DNA of 64,000 nucleotides from Lichenostomus cassidix (taxonomy: Eukaryota > Chordata > Aves > Passeriformes > Meliphagidae), in contig CM039184.1 of NCBI GenBank assembly GCA_008360975.2, positions 45,145,797 through 45,209,796 on the forward strand, written 5' to 3'. This document shows, piece by piece, positions 38,093 through 49,312 of this stretch. The notes below the pieces were generated by a model, which made no database searches, was not told where the DNA came from, and saw nothing but the letters and a program-made list of their open reading frames with translations. A program made the position numbers and the translations under genes. How positions within the stretch are numbered: the stretch's first letter is position 1; each line of letters starts with the position of its first letter.

Positions 38093-39704
38093 TTTATTTT
38101 GTAAAATGGAAGGTTTTCTTTTCCCTGTCAACCAATACTGTATGTGTCAAAGGAATACCAGCTCAGCATTTCTGAATGCTGTTGTTTCACCTGTATAATT
38201 TCTTCATCAACAAAGAGGCATTTTGCTTTTTTTGAGGTTGGAATTCCGACTCAATGGTCACAGAGAAGAATGGGTCTTTATATGGAGAGAGGTGATTTAT
38301 TTACACATCATGAGAACCCACCAGAAAATGGAAGCAGTGCCATGCAAAGTTTGTCACCCTTATCTGCTGGTGCTGCTGAAAGTTTTTGCAATGTGTGTTG
38401 CCCTGTGGACTTGGGGAAACCTGAGGTCAGCACAGATCCCACTTGTTGGTTTAATGTCTGGGCACCATCAGTGGAGACAGCTGCTCAAAGCAAACAGATG
38501 AAGTGGGAACAACTGCTAGTGTCTCCTCAGATTAGATGTGCTGTTGGTGTTCACTCATGGTAGGGAAGGCTCTTGTTGAGTCGTGTTCTAGTGGGTTTGG
38601 GTGGGATGGAGGCTGGTCACTTCTGCCTGGCCTGACAAGCATACGCCATCCTCCCTCATCAGAGCTCTCTCCTGCTTGCTCAGCAGGATAGTGTCAGTTG
38701 GGGGAGGATTTGAAGACTGCTCTGTTTAGCCTCTGCACAGGACATCCCATTCAAACAGTAATTAGCAATGGGGTGGAACTAATGCAGGCAATGTGGGAAC
38801 AATGCTGTGGCCCAGCTACTAAAAAAAAGCTACTACCCTTTTAAATTAAATCAGTGTCTTGGAAAGTTACTGACTTGTCTCTTCCTCCCCTGCCTTTGCT
38901 GTTTTGTCCCTTCCACCCCCACTGAAATATTTCAAGGCTGAGTTTCAGCAAAGACTTCAAATAAGAGCATTTTTCTGTGATACAGACACAATTGATTATG
39001 GATGTTCAGTGGTAATTTTACTAATGTAGTGGAAGTGAAACATTCTACTCCATTATACGCTTTGTTATCAGTGAGTATGATTTTTATGGGATAGTACTTC
39101 TGTACTATTAGCAGCACTGTATATGCAGTTGAAAACTAGATGCAGTAAATTATGGCCAAACACCAGCAGTCTAAAGGTTAATTTGATTGTACAAGTACAG
39201 TCCCAGAGTTATGTATGAACATATGCTCTAGGTACTTATTAATGAGTAAGGTTAGACTGGCAAGAGCTGTGCTATATTTTCTGAATGTTCTTCAAGAGTT
39301 TACGTATGATCTTTGGAACAGATAATGCAGAGATCCATTTTCAGGAAAGACCTATTTAAGCATAAAGAAAATAGTAGGATGCAAATTGTTAGCTGTAAGC
39401 TTGACTGTATTTCAGCTAATGGAGGGGTTGAGTGGGATCTGAAAGGGTGCCAGTGACTTGTGGCTGGCATCACCCTTGGGTCTGTGAGCATTTGGGAAAG
39501 GCACAAAGAAGGAAACCCATGAGCCCAAAGTGTTTGCAAGCTGTAGTCAGCTGAACTGTTGCACATGAGTACTCCAGGGAACCTGGTTTGTACATTTTTA
39601 TTTCAGGGCAACTGGCTATAACTTGAGAAAAGGCTCTTTCAAAGCACCTACCTTTCCAAAATCATGCTGATTGGATCAATGCTGTCTTTGTGACAAAGAA
39701 TCTG
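38093..39704. other. Non-coding DNA, no feature seen
   Basis: Two overlapping plus-strand frames of 139 codons (38144-38563) and 92 codons (38223-38501) run in different phases over the same bases with no recognisable domain, so neither is called a gene. Confidence 0.4.
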
Positions 39705-39727
39705 TTTCACCCTAATGCAGGGTGAAA
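39705..39727. repeat. Small hairpin, 9-bp arms
   Basis: TTTCACCCT (39705-39713) and AGGGTGAAA (39719-39727) are exact complements around the loop AATGC. There is no U-run after it, and it is an isolated object in non-coding DNA. Confidence 0.75.
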
Positions 39728-41600
39728 TGAAGCTCCTCAGATTTATGGCATTTGCCTCTGATTGCCTGCTGTAGGATTACCATACTAGATAAAAGCACAG
39801 CCTCACATTTCTCTTTGTGTAGTTTCAGACTTTTCTCACCTGATTCACTGTGTTATTACATTATTGCATCTTGGCATACTTAAATCCGGGTTAGTGTTCA
39901 CACAGTTCATTTGGTCCATGTGTCTCATGGGCTTAAAATTTGGTAGGTTAACATCCATGCTGTGGCAGATTCCAGGTGTCCTGGCAGTTAATTTTGATGA
40001 TCTAACACAATCTCATCAAAGTAAAGATAAATTATACTCTTTCTGCCTAGGAGTAAGTAGCTTCATGAGTTAAATCTACACAGATTTTTATAAGCTGTGG
40101 CCCCACTCCAGCGTTGAATCCAGATGTGAGTTGTGTGCCCAAGAGGTAGAATTAGACTTGTTTGCTGAACCAATTCTCCTTGAAAGTGTCCTCAAGGGAT
40201 TGAACTACAAATGCTTCAGGGGAATATTGGTTTTCAGATACCAGTGCTCCACTAACATTCTAATATAACCAGATACACTAATGAAAAAAATGTAATTGGA
40301 CATATTCTAGAATATATGAGAAATATTTTTTAATAAATCTGGACTTCTCTTTCATGACAGAAAAGGGTTGGCTGGTGGTTATCACTGAGACTGGCTTCCT
40401 GTGTTGCAAGGGAACACTTGCCCCGTTGTTCCTTCTTATGCTGAGTAGGTTATGGATTGCTATGGGATTTAGTGAAACTTAAGGCTGACATTTTCTCCCA
40501 AGCTTGCCTTCATTTTTTACATTTTGAGATGCTTAACATCAGTGTGGCATGCATATAGGAGGAACATAGGTGTTGTAAGTGTTGGCAAGCATTGTTTTGA
40601 AAATCCCTTGAAACGGTGTGAATATACTCATTATAAACTCCACCTCCATATCTTTGAGCAAAGAACACTGGCATGGCTTGTGCTTTGTGATACAAGTCTG
40701 TTCAGTGTCTGTGAGAAGTGTGAAAGGGAGGAAACTGTGTCCCCTTTGTGCCTGACAGCCCAAGGCAGGTGGCATGTATGAGGTGTGGGTAGGTGGCTTT
40801 CTGCTGGGGCAGGGGGGCAGCTAACTTAATTTGGGAGAAGAGGCATCAGCTAGAAAGCAAGCAGTTCCATATACTACCTCTCTTGCTAATTCACTGCAAC
40901 AGTTATTGCCAGTTCAACTTAATTCAATTCTGATAATGTTGACAGATCTCTCTGTACAACATCTTTCAGCCATATAGAGCTAGTCTGGCAGCTCCCACAA
41001 CCCAAACAGGCGTCTGGCACTATCTGTCATCTCATTCATGAGGCTCAGACAGTGTTTTATCCAGAATTGTGTAGGGGTCTCGGTTTATACGTTACCTGAA
41101 AGTAGATCTTGTAAGTCTGCAGTGATCTTGCTTGTGCCATGGCTGTGCTGCACTTTAGCCATGTCCTTATGGAGAATTTTGGCCCATGCCAGGCATTTTC
41201 CAACAATTTGAGGTATACAGGCATCACAGAGAGCAGCTTCACCTATTTCTTCAATGCAGCTGCTTCTGCTTTTCTGTGTTCACATTAAGAGGGGAATAAA
41301 ATAAGGCCACAGAAACACATTATTGAGATTGTCCACTCCCTTGCTCATCTCTGTCAGCAAATAGATCATTTGTCAAGGGGAGAGGCGAGTCTCAATTCTG
41401 CCCTCCTAGCTGACAAGTTCAAATCCAGACAAAGAGATTGAGAAATCTTCTGTGCAAATGCAAAGCTGCATATAATTTAAAGTTCAGTTCTCCTATTGGG
41501 AGGAATGTTCAATATCTAAAGTACAATTTGCTTGTTAGGAGAAACGCTCCAATACTTTAGACCAAGGCAAGGCTTCAGGTTTTTTATGTGCTTTAAAAGT
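39728..41600. other. Non-coding DNA; one minus-strand frame with a single stop
   Basis: On minus, from about 41290 down to 40960, one phase is open for about 65 codons, has one stop, then is open for about 34 more. A second minus phase is also open over 41057-41242, so this may be chance. I recognise no domain. Two opposed frames also lie at 40510-40781. Confidence 0.35.
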
Positions 41601-41668
41601 TTTATATTCTTACAAAAGAATATAAATATATACCTTTATACCTAAAAGGGTATAAATTATACCCTTTT
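41601..41668. repeat. Two adjacent AT hairpins with a competing alternative pairing
   Basis: Hairpin 1: TTTATATTCTT (41601-41611) pairs exactly with AAGAATATAAA (41616-41626) around ACAA. Hairpin 2: AAAAGGGTATA (41644-41654) pairs exactly with TATACCCTTTT (41658-41668) around AAT. A third pairing, TTTATACC (41635-41642) with GGTATAAA (41649-41656), would use the left arm of hairpin 2 and exclude it. The sequence supports the pairings. Any regulatory meaning is speculation. Confidence 0.85.
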
Positions 41669-42060
41669 TCTGATGCACTCGCTGTGTACCAAGCTATTTC
41701 TAAAAGACATGGTCTGTCTATGACACCCTATTCTCTTAATATATGATCCAAAAATGTTCATACTTTTGAATTTAGGAAATCATATTAATTTCCATGACAA
41801 CTGACTAATGTTGCAAACAAAAGATTAATTGTTTTGTTGCGGCATGAAGCAGAGGGGGAATTTAGATCACATGAGGGAAAAGTGAAGTGCCTATACAAAT
41901 GCAAACATACTGTAATTGCAAAAGCAATATGAAAAAGGAAGAGCTAAATATGTTTTTCTTTAACTAAATCTTCAAATTTGTCAAGCTTGTTTTAGCGTTA
42001 CAAGTTGCTTTCTGGGGGAAGATGTACAAGAATATCAGTTAATTCCTTGTGCAAGGCTGA
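41669..42060. other. Non-coding DNA, no feature seen
   Basis: AT-rich spacer between the twin hairpins and the CpG-rich stretch. It holds the start of a 79-codon plus frame (42005-42244) that runs into the CpG-rich stretch and has no recognisable domain. Confidence 0.4.
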
Positions 42061-42347
42061 CGAGCTTATCTCACTCACTGGTCAGGCATCCAAACTGCAA
42101 CTGGCCAAACATCTGCAGGCAGACAAAGGCAGCTGTCCTTCATGCCGCTGGAGAAACCCACACATCTTGCGCTGGGTCTTTAGTGTCGGCGGGAAGGAAA
42201 AGCTCAATTCGCTCCAGAAATCCTGGCGTGGTCCTATTTGTTAACACACAGCGCCTCCTTGTGGGCAGTGCGGCTTATTGCCGGATGGGAGCTTTGGCAC
42301 GGCAGCGCCTTCCTCCCGCCTGCCCCTTTTAGAATCAAGAAAACTCG
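42061..42347. promoter_or_regulatory. CpG-rich stretch, candidate regulatory element or promoter
   Basis: By hand count this 287-bp stretch holds about 14 CpG dinucleotides, ten of them within about 130 bp (42187-42317), while most of the window shows roughly one per 100 bp or fewer. GC rises to near 58% in 42181-42330, and the observed/expected CpG estimated by eye is about 0.8. It is shorter than a classical CpG island, and no TATA box or gene is seen beside it. A smaller CpG cluster follows at about 43030-43100. It could be an orphan CpG island, an enhancer, or the start of a non-coding transcript. Confidence 0.4.
42251..42264 (-). promoter_or_regulatory. CTCF-like core motif
   Basis: On minus the bases read CCACAAGGAGGCGC. 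The vertebrate CTCF core is commonly given as CCASYAGRKGGCRS, so 12 of 14 positions fit. It sits inside the CpG-rich stretch. Motif matches of this quality also occur by chance, so binding is only a hypothesis. Confidence 0.3.
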
Positions 42348-45300
42348 GGGAAGAAACCCAAGGAATGTAAAACATGTGGGTCTAGATACAGAAATTGCAA
42401 ACGCATGTGGAGCCATCCAGTTTGCTGTACATCACAACTTTCCATTAATGAAAGTTCTCTTTTGAAGTCTCCAGAAATGGATGAACATAGGTTTTGACTT
42501 ACAGTGCTAAGAAACATTTTTCTTCTTTGGTTTGATTTTGTTCAAGAAAAAGATGCAATCTCGCACAGAAATAGATGTAGCAACTTGTCGGGCATTCTCT
42601 CATTATTTTCCCTGTTTGCAGGAAGGTTTTGCTCTTTCTTTCGAATTCAGACACATAGGCATACATGCACATGGATGCCAGATGCTCAGGCACACACATA
42701 TACAGGGCTGGGTGGATGGGACAGTAAATCGTTTTTGGCATTTCTGATTTCCCTTTTCTGCTTATGGAATAACCCAGCTGTGCAGGGTACCTCGTATCCC
42801 TCTGAACGTTGAGCTCTTTAGCAAGCTGAGGCTGCAGCCCTGCAGCACCTATCCTTCCCCACAGCCTTCCACTTCCCACTCCTCAAGGATTCTCCAGGCG
42901 AGTGTATTTATAAGCCTTCTTCTCCCCCCAACCAAGTGCATGTAAACTTGGGGATTTCAGTCGCTGCAACACTGCTATGAAACCCAAAGCAAAGGGCCAG
43001 ATCTGATAAGTGAGCAGGCTGGCTGTAGGCGTGGGTGTTGCGGTGGACGCTGACCGAGGCACAGGGGGAGACTCATTCCTGAGTGGAAGGAAGGCATCCG
43101 GAATGAGAGGCCATAGCACTGCTTTTCTTGTAATTGTTGCATTCTTTTTGTCACATGTTTATAGTAAATACAATAATGGATACTTCCCCTTCAGCAGAAT
43201 TTGAATGTTTGCGAGACTGAACTGCAAATGTGTTTATTGCTGAGATGAGGCTTACATTTGAAACCAGTTCCTGAATTTGCAGCTTCTTTCATGCAGCCAG
43301 TATCAGTCCAAGTGTGGTGGAGTTGAGTCTAGTGAAGGCCCCTTCCTGTCATAAATAAGATTACTTTCATTTCACTTGTGGAGTGTGTTATTCCTCAGAG
43401 TAATGAATTTCCTCTGTGCCTTTGAGCACATAAACATGGTTTTCATTAGGTTTCTATTAAAAAAAAAAAGGCTGAGTAAAATTAATAAGAGGACTATTAA
43501 CTCCATAAATGCAGATGCGTTTTCACTGTATAACTGTGTTGGAAGTAAACTTTCTTTGCTTAAGACTGCAAATTGCAGAAAATGAAATAATTCTGCAAAC
43601 CTGAATTCTGCTGTCAGCAAACAAAAGTACTCCAAAATCTGTCTGTTAAAAACCTTTATTGGGAGCAAAAATAGACTATCAGATTAAATGTAGACAGACA
43701 AATAGCTTCAGGCTTTTTACTTAATAAGTAACGTATGTGATAATAGTTTTAAGCCATATATTCAGAATTAGCATTGCAACTAAGGACTTGAACATGGCTT
43801 TTCCCCCTCTCTTTTACCAGATATGTCCCTGCAGTTGCAGAAAGAGGAATAGCAACATTTGCAAATATTTCACTGTTGGACCCCATAACTCAAAATTTTC
43901 ATGTACCGTTTGTATTTGTGGCTTGAGATCTCTGTCAAGTGGTGAATCCATACAGCATCATTGTGGTTTTCTTTTTTTCATAGCTGCCAGCATTTTAAAC
44001 AGAAAACCAAAAATCACCCTGCATGTGAAGCCAGGAATTTGCAAAAATATGGACCGTTAAACTGCTGGCATCTCATTCAACTCTCACAGTCAAAAGTATA
44101 TAATAAAATGATAGGAATTAGCAGTTAGAATACATGCTCTTTTCACTCATCTAATATATTCTTTTATTGAAGAAAACGGAGGTCAATTTATCACTATCAA
44201 ATCCTGTGCAATAGATTTCACTTTCTCAAAATGAAGTTGCTACACTTGAGTAGAAACTATTCTTTGGTATTAAAATCGACAGCTTGGCAACTAATTAAAT
44301 TGCAAAACATCTACATGCAAAACTGCTACATGCAATTTTATATTGTTCTGTAGGCTGTTTCAAGACTTGTTTTAACAGAAAATAAAAATTCTGGAACTTT
44401 TTTATGCATAGTTACCATTTCCATTCTGCTTAGGCAACTTCAATGCAAACAACAAAAAGGCATCACATAGTAATTTTTATTCTTGATGTTAATCAAGACA
44501 TTATGCTTGAACACAGAAATACAAATGTTCCTCTCATATATCAAATCACTGGTTTTTAAAATAATTTATCATGATTTTAATTTTTCTTCTCACTATTTAT
44601 TTCTTAGTAATTCTATAAGGAAAGCTGCCGATTTTACCTGACAGTCATTTTTAGCCTGATGCTAAGCCTTTTTATTATTCTTCCCTGCTATTAGGCAAGT
44701 TTTGCCATTTTGTTACTGTTAACAGTGCAGATGTTTACCATTTAAAATAGTAAGGATGAAGTTGTTTAAAGAGCCAGTCTCATTTATGGGTGATCACTTC
44801 TGTTGAAACCTAACAACAGAAGAAGAGAAGTCTTAAGTACCAGCTCCTATTTCCCTTTGCTTTTGTGCAGGAATTTATTTTTTTTAAAATTTTTTGGGGG
44901 GTGTAAATATTAAAAGCCCTGCTGCACATTCAAAGTTCAGTATGGTTCTTTAATATTTGATCAGTAGTGTGCTATCCCCTAATCAAGCCCCTGCAAGTTG
45001 TAAATCATGGCCACTATGTCACTGTTTTGATTGGAAGCAAGAGCTGTACCATGGCAAATCTCTAGGGACAGCAAACTTCTGCAGCTGTGGAAAGCTGGAA
45101 CTATTTGCTATTATTATGAAAGGAATCAGTTTTTGTTTGGTTGGGTTTTTTTTCAATGTGAAGTTGTAGTGAAATTCATAAGGTGCACAGGGATATAGTA
45201 TGAAGATTTTACAGCAAGTATGGCCTGTAATAGTGTTTTTATAATAGAAATTAAGTTGTCCTGAGTGTCAAAGCAGAAAATGTGAAATTATAGCCCCTTT

Positions 45301-48300
45301 CTCACTCTTCCATTTTCCATCTTAGGCAAAATTATATGTGAGTAATCATAAAATATTTCTAAGCCTAAAACAGTAGACAAGCATTTGGGGCTTCAGTAAA
45401 AACCCCTGTTGAATGTAAGGATGTTTTTTCCTTCTAGAAACATGCTGGTAATTTTTACCGCAATTTTGTTTTCATGATGCTGTTTTGAGTGTATTTTGGT
45501 CTTTAACTTCTGAACTACATCCAGTATAAATGGAGCTTTAGGACAGAAATGTTAACTTCTGCAGAAGTGCAATGTAAATACTTGCGTTAATTTATATACT
45601 GTTAATCACAGAGAATTCTAAAGCTAGATGATAACTTTCCATTAGAATATTGTCTTTAACATACTCTAGAGTGCTTCCCCAAGATTAAATTGCATGACTA
45701 CAGAGGAAATTAATTTTTGACATATGCAAATCCTCCATCCATATGCCCAGGCTTCTTGCAGGATTGATTGTAATAATATTCCCAGAGGCCCAAATCATAT
45801 GCTAGGCCTTGATTAATTAAGGTAACCACATAGTCACACTGGGATTTTTCCTAACAGTAAGTCTGGCATGGTGGTATATTCAGTTCGAAAGAGGGATGAG
45901 TGGAGGAATGTGAAAGACAGCATACTCGTTGACGTGTGGCTTACGCTAGTGGTTAGGAATCAAAATGAAATACGGATGTGGAAAAAATAATTCCTGTTGG
46001 ACTAAAAGATGGCCTGATCATATTTTGACATCTGAAATCAGCCTTTGCATTTACTGCAATGACATCCTGTACAGTAGCTTGTCTTAAATCCTTGGTAATG
46101 TAGGACTGGTTATAATATAACATATGACATGGATATAGCGTATAATATCTAATAAATAACTTACATGGATTGCTTGGAAAACAAAACAAAATCTTTTCAA
46201 CTTCAAAAACAAATGGGTAAACATTGAATAAGCAAGCTGATAAATAAGCTTTATTTTATATAATCTTTTTAGTAAATGAATAGTTAGTTACTCAGCATAA
46301 ATAGCAGTGCTGGGTTTCTGCGGGACTGATGCTTGTTGCCATTGCTATTTTGAAAGTCCTGTAGCTACAGCCTGCAATCTGCCTGGCTTTATTCAGGGCT
46401 ATTCATAGCTCAGCTTTTATAATTATTAAATGAACCAAATTTACATACCTCCTTTTCAGATACAGATCTATTTTAAAACTCCTATGGAAAGAAATGCTTT
46501 CTAATAACAAACCCACCTCATTATTCCTAAGCTTTGCTAAGAAGCAGTAAAAGGTGGTGGTATGTTTTAAGTATGCCTGGAGGGATCACATGTTGAATGT
46601 GACTCTCATAGTTTGTTCCCAGGTAGGTCCTTTGCTCTGATTAGTTTAAAGTGGCTGTGAATGAGCATAGGTCAAACTTTAGGCCTTTTTTCTATCAACT
46701 CACATGAAAGAGATCTGGCAGAAGGCAAATCAGGTGTGTGATATTTTAAAATGTACAGTAAAAATGTAAGTTGGGTGGAGCACACAATGCTTCCATGAAA
46801 GTCTTTTCTTACTCCCAGATAGAGAAATTCAGAGAGAATCCAATAGACCTGCACGAGGCCACCCGGAGTGGTTTATAGCACCATCAGGATTAGAGCTCAG
46901 GAGTGGTTTTGTGCAACCCTCAAATTTGCTGTTTCATATGACTTCCTTTGTGAGGAAACCACAATGCCACATACCTGGATTTCTCAACTGCTCATATAGA
47001 GGTTGAGGGATGAATCCACCCTTCCTGGCTGTGGGTGATCACAAGCAAGCCCCATCCCACCACCAAATCTACAGTATTGGCACACAGCTGATTTGAACAT
47101 GAAGTATGGGGTTGTCTTCACATAGTCCTTCTCAGAACCGTTCCTGCACTGTCCTGTATTTTAGCCCAGTGTAGAAACCCCTCCTGAGTTGTGTTGCAGT
47201 ATCACCAAGTGGCTGTAACTAGGCTGGACTTGCTGTGCTCTTTGGGCATTCACGGTCTTATTCAAATACATCAAACAAAGTGAGCTTGCACACATCCATG
47301 TTTACCACTCTCCTTCCTAGGGGGACCAATGGTGTAAAAAAATCCGCTCGATGGCTCTGTTTCAGTGAATGTCAAACAGGAAGAGAAAGATCCCACAACC
47401 TTTCTGAGGAATAACTTAAAAGACAGTTGTTTTTATGTGGTAAACAGTGAATATTGAAGAAAAAAGTGTCCTGAGTCCAGCTTCTGGATATCCTTGTGTA
47501 GCCTCAACCATCTCTATGTAGACAGTTATTTTCTCTCACAGTCATTTTTAGAGTATAGATTGCTTGTTTTTTCCTTATATCCTTCCCTTCCAATTCTGTA
47601 TATCACACTGGAATCTCACAAAAGAGTCAGGTTGGATGTGTTGATGTTTTTCCCTAAGATATTCCTATGATGTGGAAGATAAATCCTTAAATGCATTTGC
47701 CAGATAGAAATATAACCTGCTGGTTCTTCATGCAGAGCTTCCTTTGCCTCCTTCTTCTTGAAGTATGTTGTGAAAGGCAACTATTCTAGCAGGGTGGCAT
47801 ATATTTAGTAAGACCTGCATGCATGAAATAAAGAATGAATATTTTGACATTTTTCATTCATGATTTCATATAGTAGCCCAAATATTATATCATGTGCAAA
47901 ATTCTTCAACAAAATGTTAAGGGCCCAACTCAGCATAATCTTAGAAGTTACTCTAAAAATATCTAATCAGAGAAAAGCAGTAAAATATGATATGTTGCAG
48001 TACCTAGCCTTTTTAATGCAAACAGACAACCTATAATATTATGTGCTTATTTAGTATTGAATTTATTTGTTAATTGATTTTATATTGAATGTATTCCTTT
48101 ATTCAGCTGCTGTTTGATGGAAGAGTAAAATACAGTGACTCTTTCTTAAAGCACTTTTTCCTCTCTTGTAATGCCCAGCCTATTGGAGAGCTGTGTATTG
48201 CTTAGTGCAGTTGTCACATTATCCTCGCCGCATGCTCATTTTGCAAAATGAAAAACAAATTCTCATCTGTCCTGTTTGGACAGTGAATATATTTCACCTG

Positions 48301-49242
48301 AAGTATAGGAAATCTGCCATATGTCCAAATTGTAGTGAAGCTCTTCAGCTATGTAGCAGAATCAATTTTCCTTTGTGTTTTTATAAACAATACTAACTTC
48401 AGCATCAAAGTTCTCCAGTTGCAAGAATATTTTTTGCAGGATTCAGTTTGGGCAGAAACTCGTGTTAGTCTTCTGAGTCAGACTGATTGTTTCCTGTTGC
48501 CATTTCTTCCTTTACCAAGTCCCATCTGTAAGACATAACCATACACAGTGTGGTGTTTCCCTCTGTGGCTAAAAACTAAATATCTAGGTATGTCTTCTCT
48601 TTATTGAAGAGTATAGCAATCACAGTGTCTAATTAAAGGACAACACAATTACTGTTTAGAAGTCCAAGAAGATATTCAGAATCAATTGAAGCAATTTTGG
48701 ACTTGGTATACTGTGCAGCTACCTAAATAAAAAGAATTCCCCTTTCTTCTCTTTCACAGCCCTCTATTGCAAACCCCCTTGAAAATCTAGCCAAGGTTAC
48801 CCTTGTGGCTTGGATCATCTTTGCATCCAGTATAATTTTAAAAGTCACCATTTTCCATGAGACCAGGATATTTTTTCTCCTGGTGAATTTGATCATAGGT
48901 ACATTAGTACTCAAATGTCAGACAGTATCTTTCTGTGGGGTTGGGTTCCTTTGGTTTAGCTTCTCTTTAAACTGGTGTCATTTCCTTTTCATTTTTCCCC
49001 ATCTCATTCCCAAAGGAATTAGCAACAAACTCCCTTTGAGAAAAAACACTGCTGAGGAAGAAAGTACTTTTGATGATTAAGGCCCTTCTATTCAAACAGT
49101 TCCTGCCTACACTATGGAATCCACAGATACTGTAGATATAAAGGAGAAGGTTAGGAGATAACTAAGACCCCTCAGGCTTGGTATGTAATCAAAGAAGTAT
49201 TGTTTGTGAATGACTTAAGGGGAAGTGGAGTGGCTAACATTT
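42348..49242. other. Non-coding DNA, no confident feature
   Basis: It contains a secondary CpG cluster near 43030-43100 and opposed frames at 42499-42879. From about 43200 to 48700 the DNA is markedly AT-rich, with frames of 107 codons or fewer and no retroelement ends. The long repeat-free run could hold conserved non-coding elements, but that cannot be judged from one sequence. Confidence 0.4.
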
Positions 49243-49312
49243 TGGCCCCGATCCAGCTACCACTGGAATTGATGGCAGAATTCCCACTGACTTAGGAGAA
49301 GCGAGAGCAGGT
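49243..49312. repeat. Ancient palindromic interspersed repeat, copy 2
   Basis: Begins TGGCCCCGATCCAGCTACCA, has the core 'ctggaattgatggcagaatt', then CCCACTGACTTAGGAGAAGC and a 'gagcagg' end. This matches the arm-core-core-arm layout of the copy at 1329-1398 ('gatccagctccc attgaagtcaatgg ... cccattgacttc ... gggagcagg'). It retains CpGs that may be chance. Assignment to an old sauropsid repeat rests on recall of the pattern, not on a search. Confidence 0.5.

Noticed and set aside
38144..38563. 139-codon plus-strand open frame
   Set aside because: A second plus phase is also open over the same bases, and no motif or homology is evident.
39620..40070. Possible further CR1 reverse-transcriptase remnant on minus (NQHDFGKV-like phrase)
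   Set aside because: A single weak phrase without ordered flanking motifs. Not enough to call.
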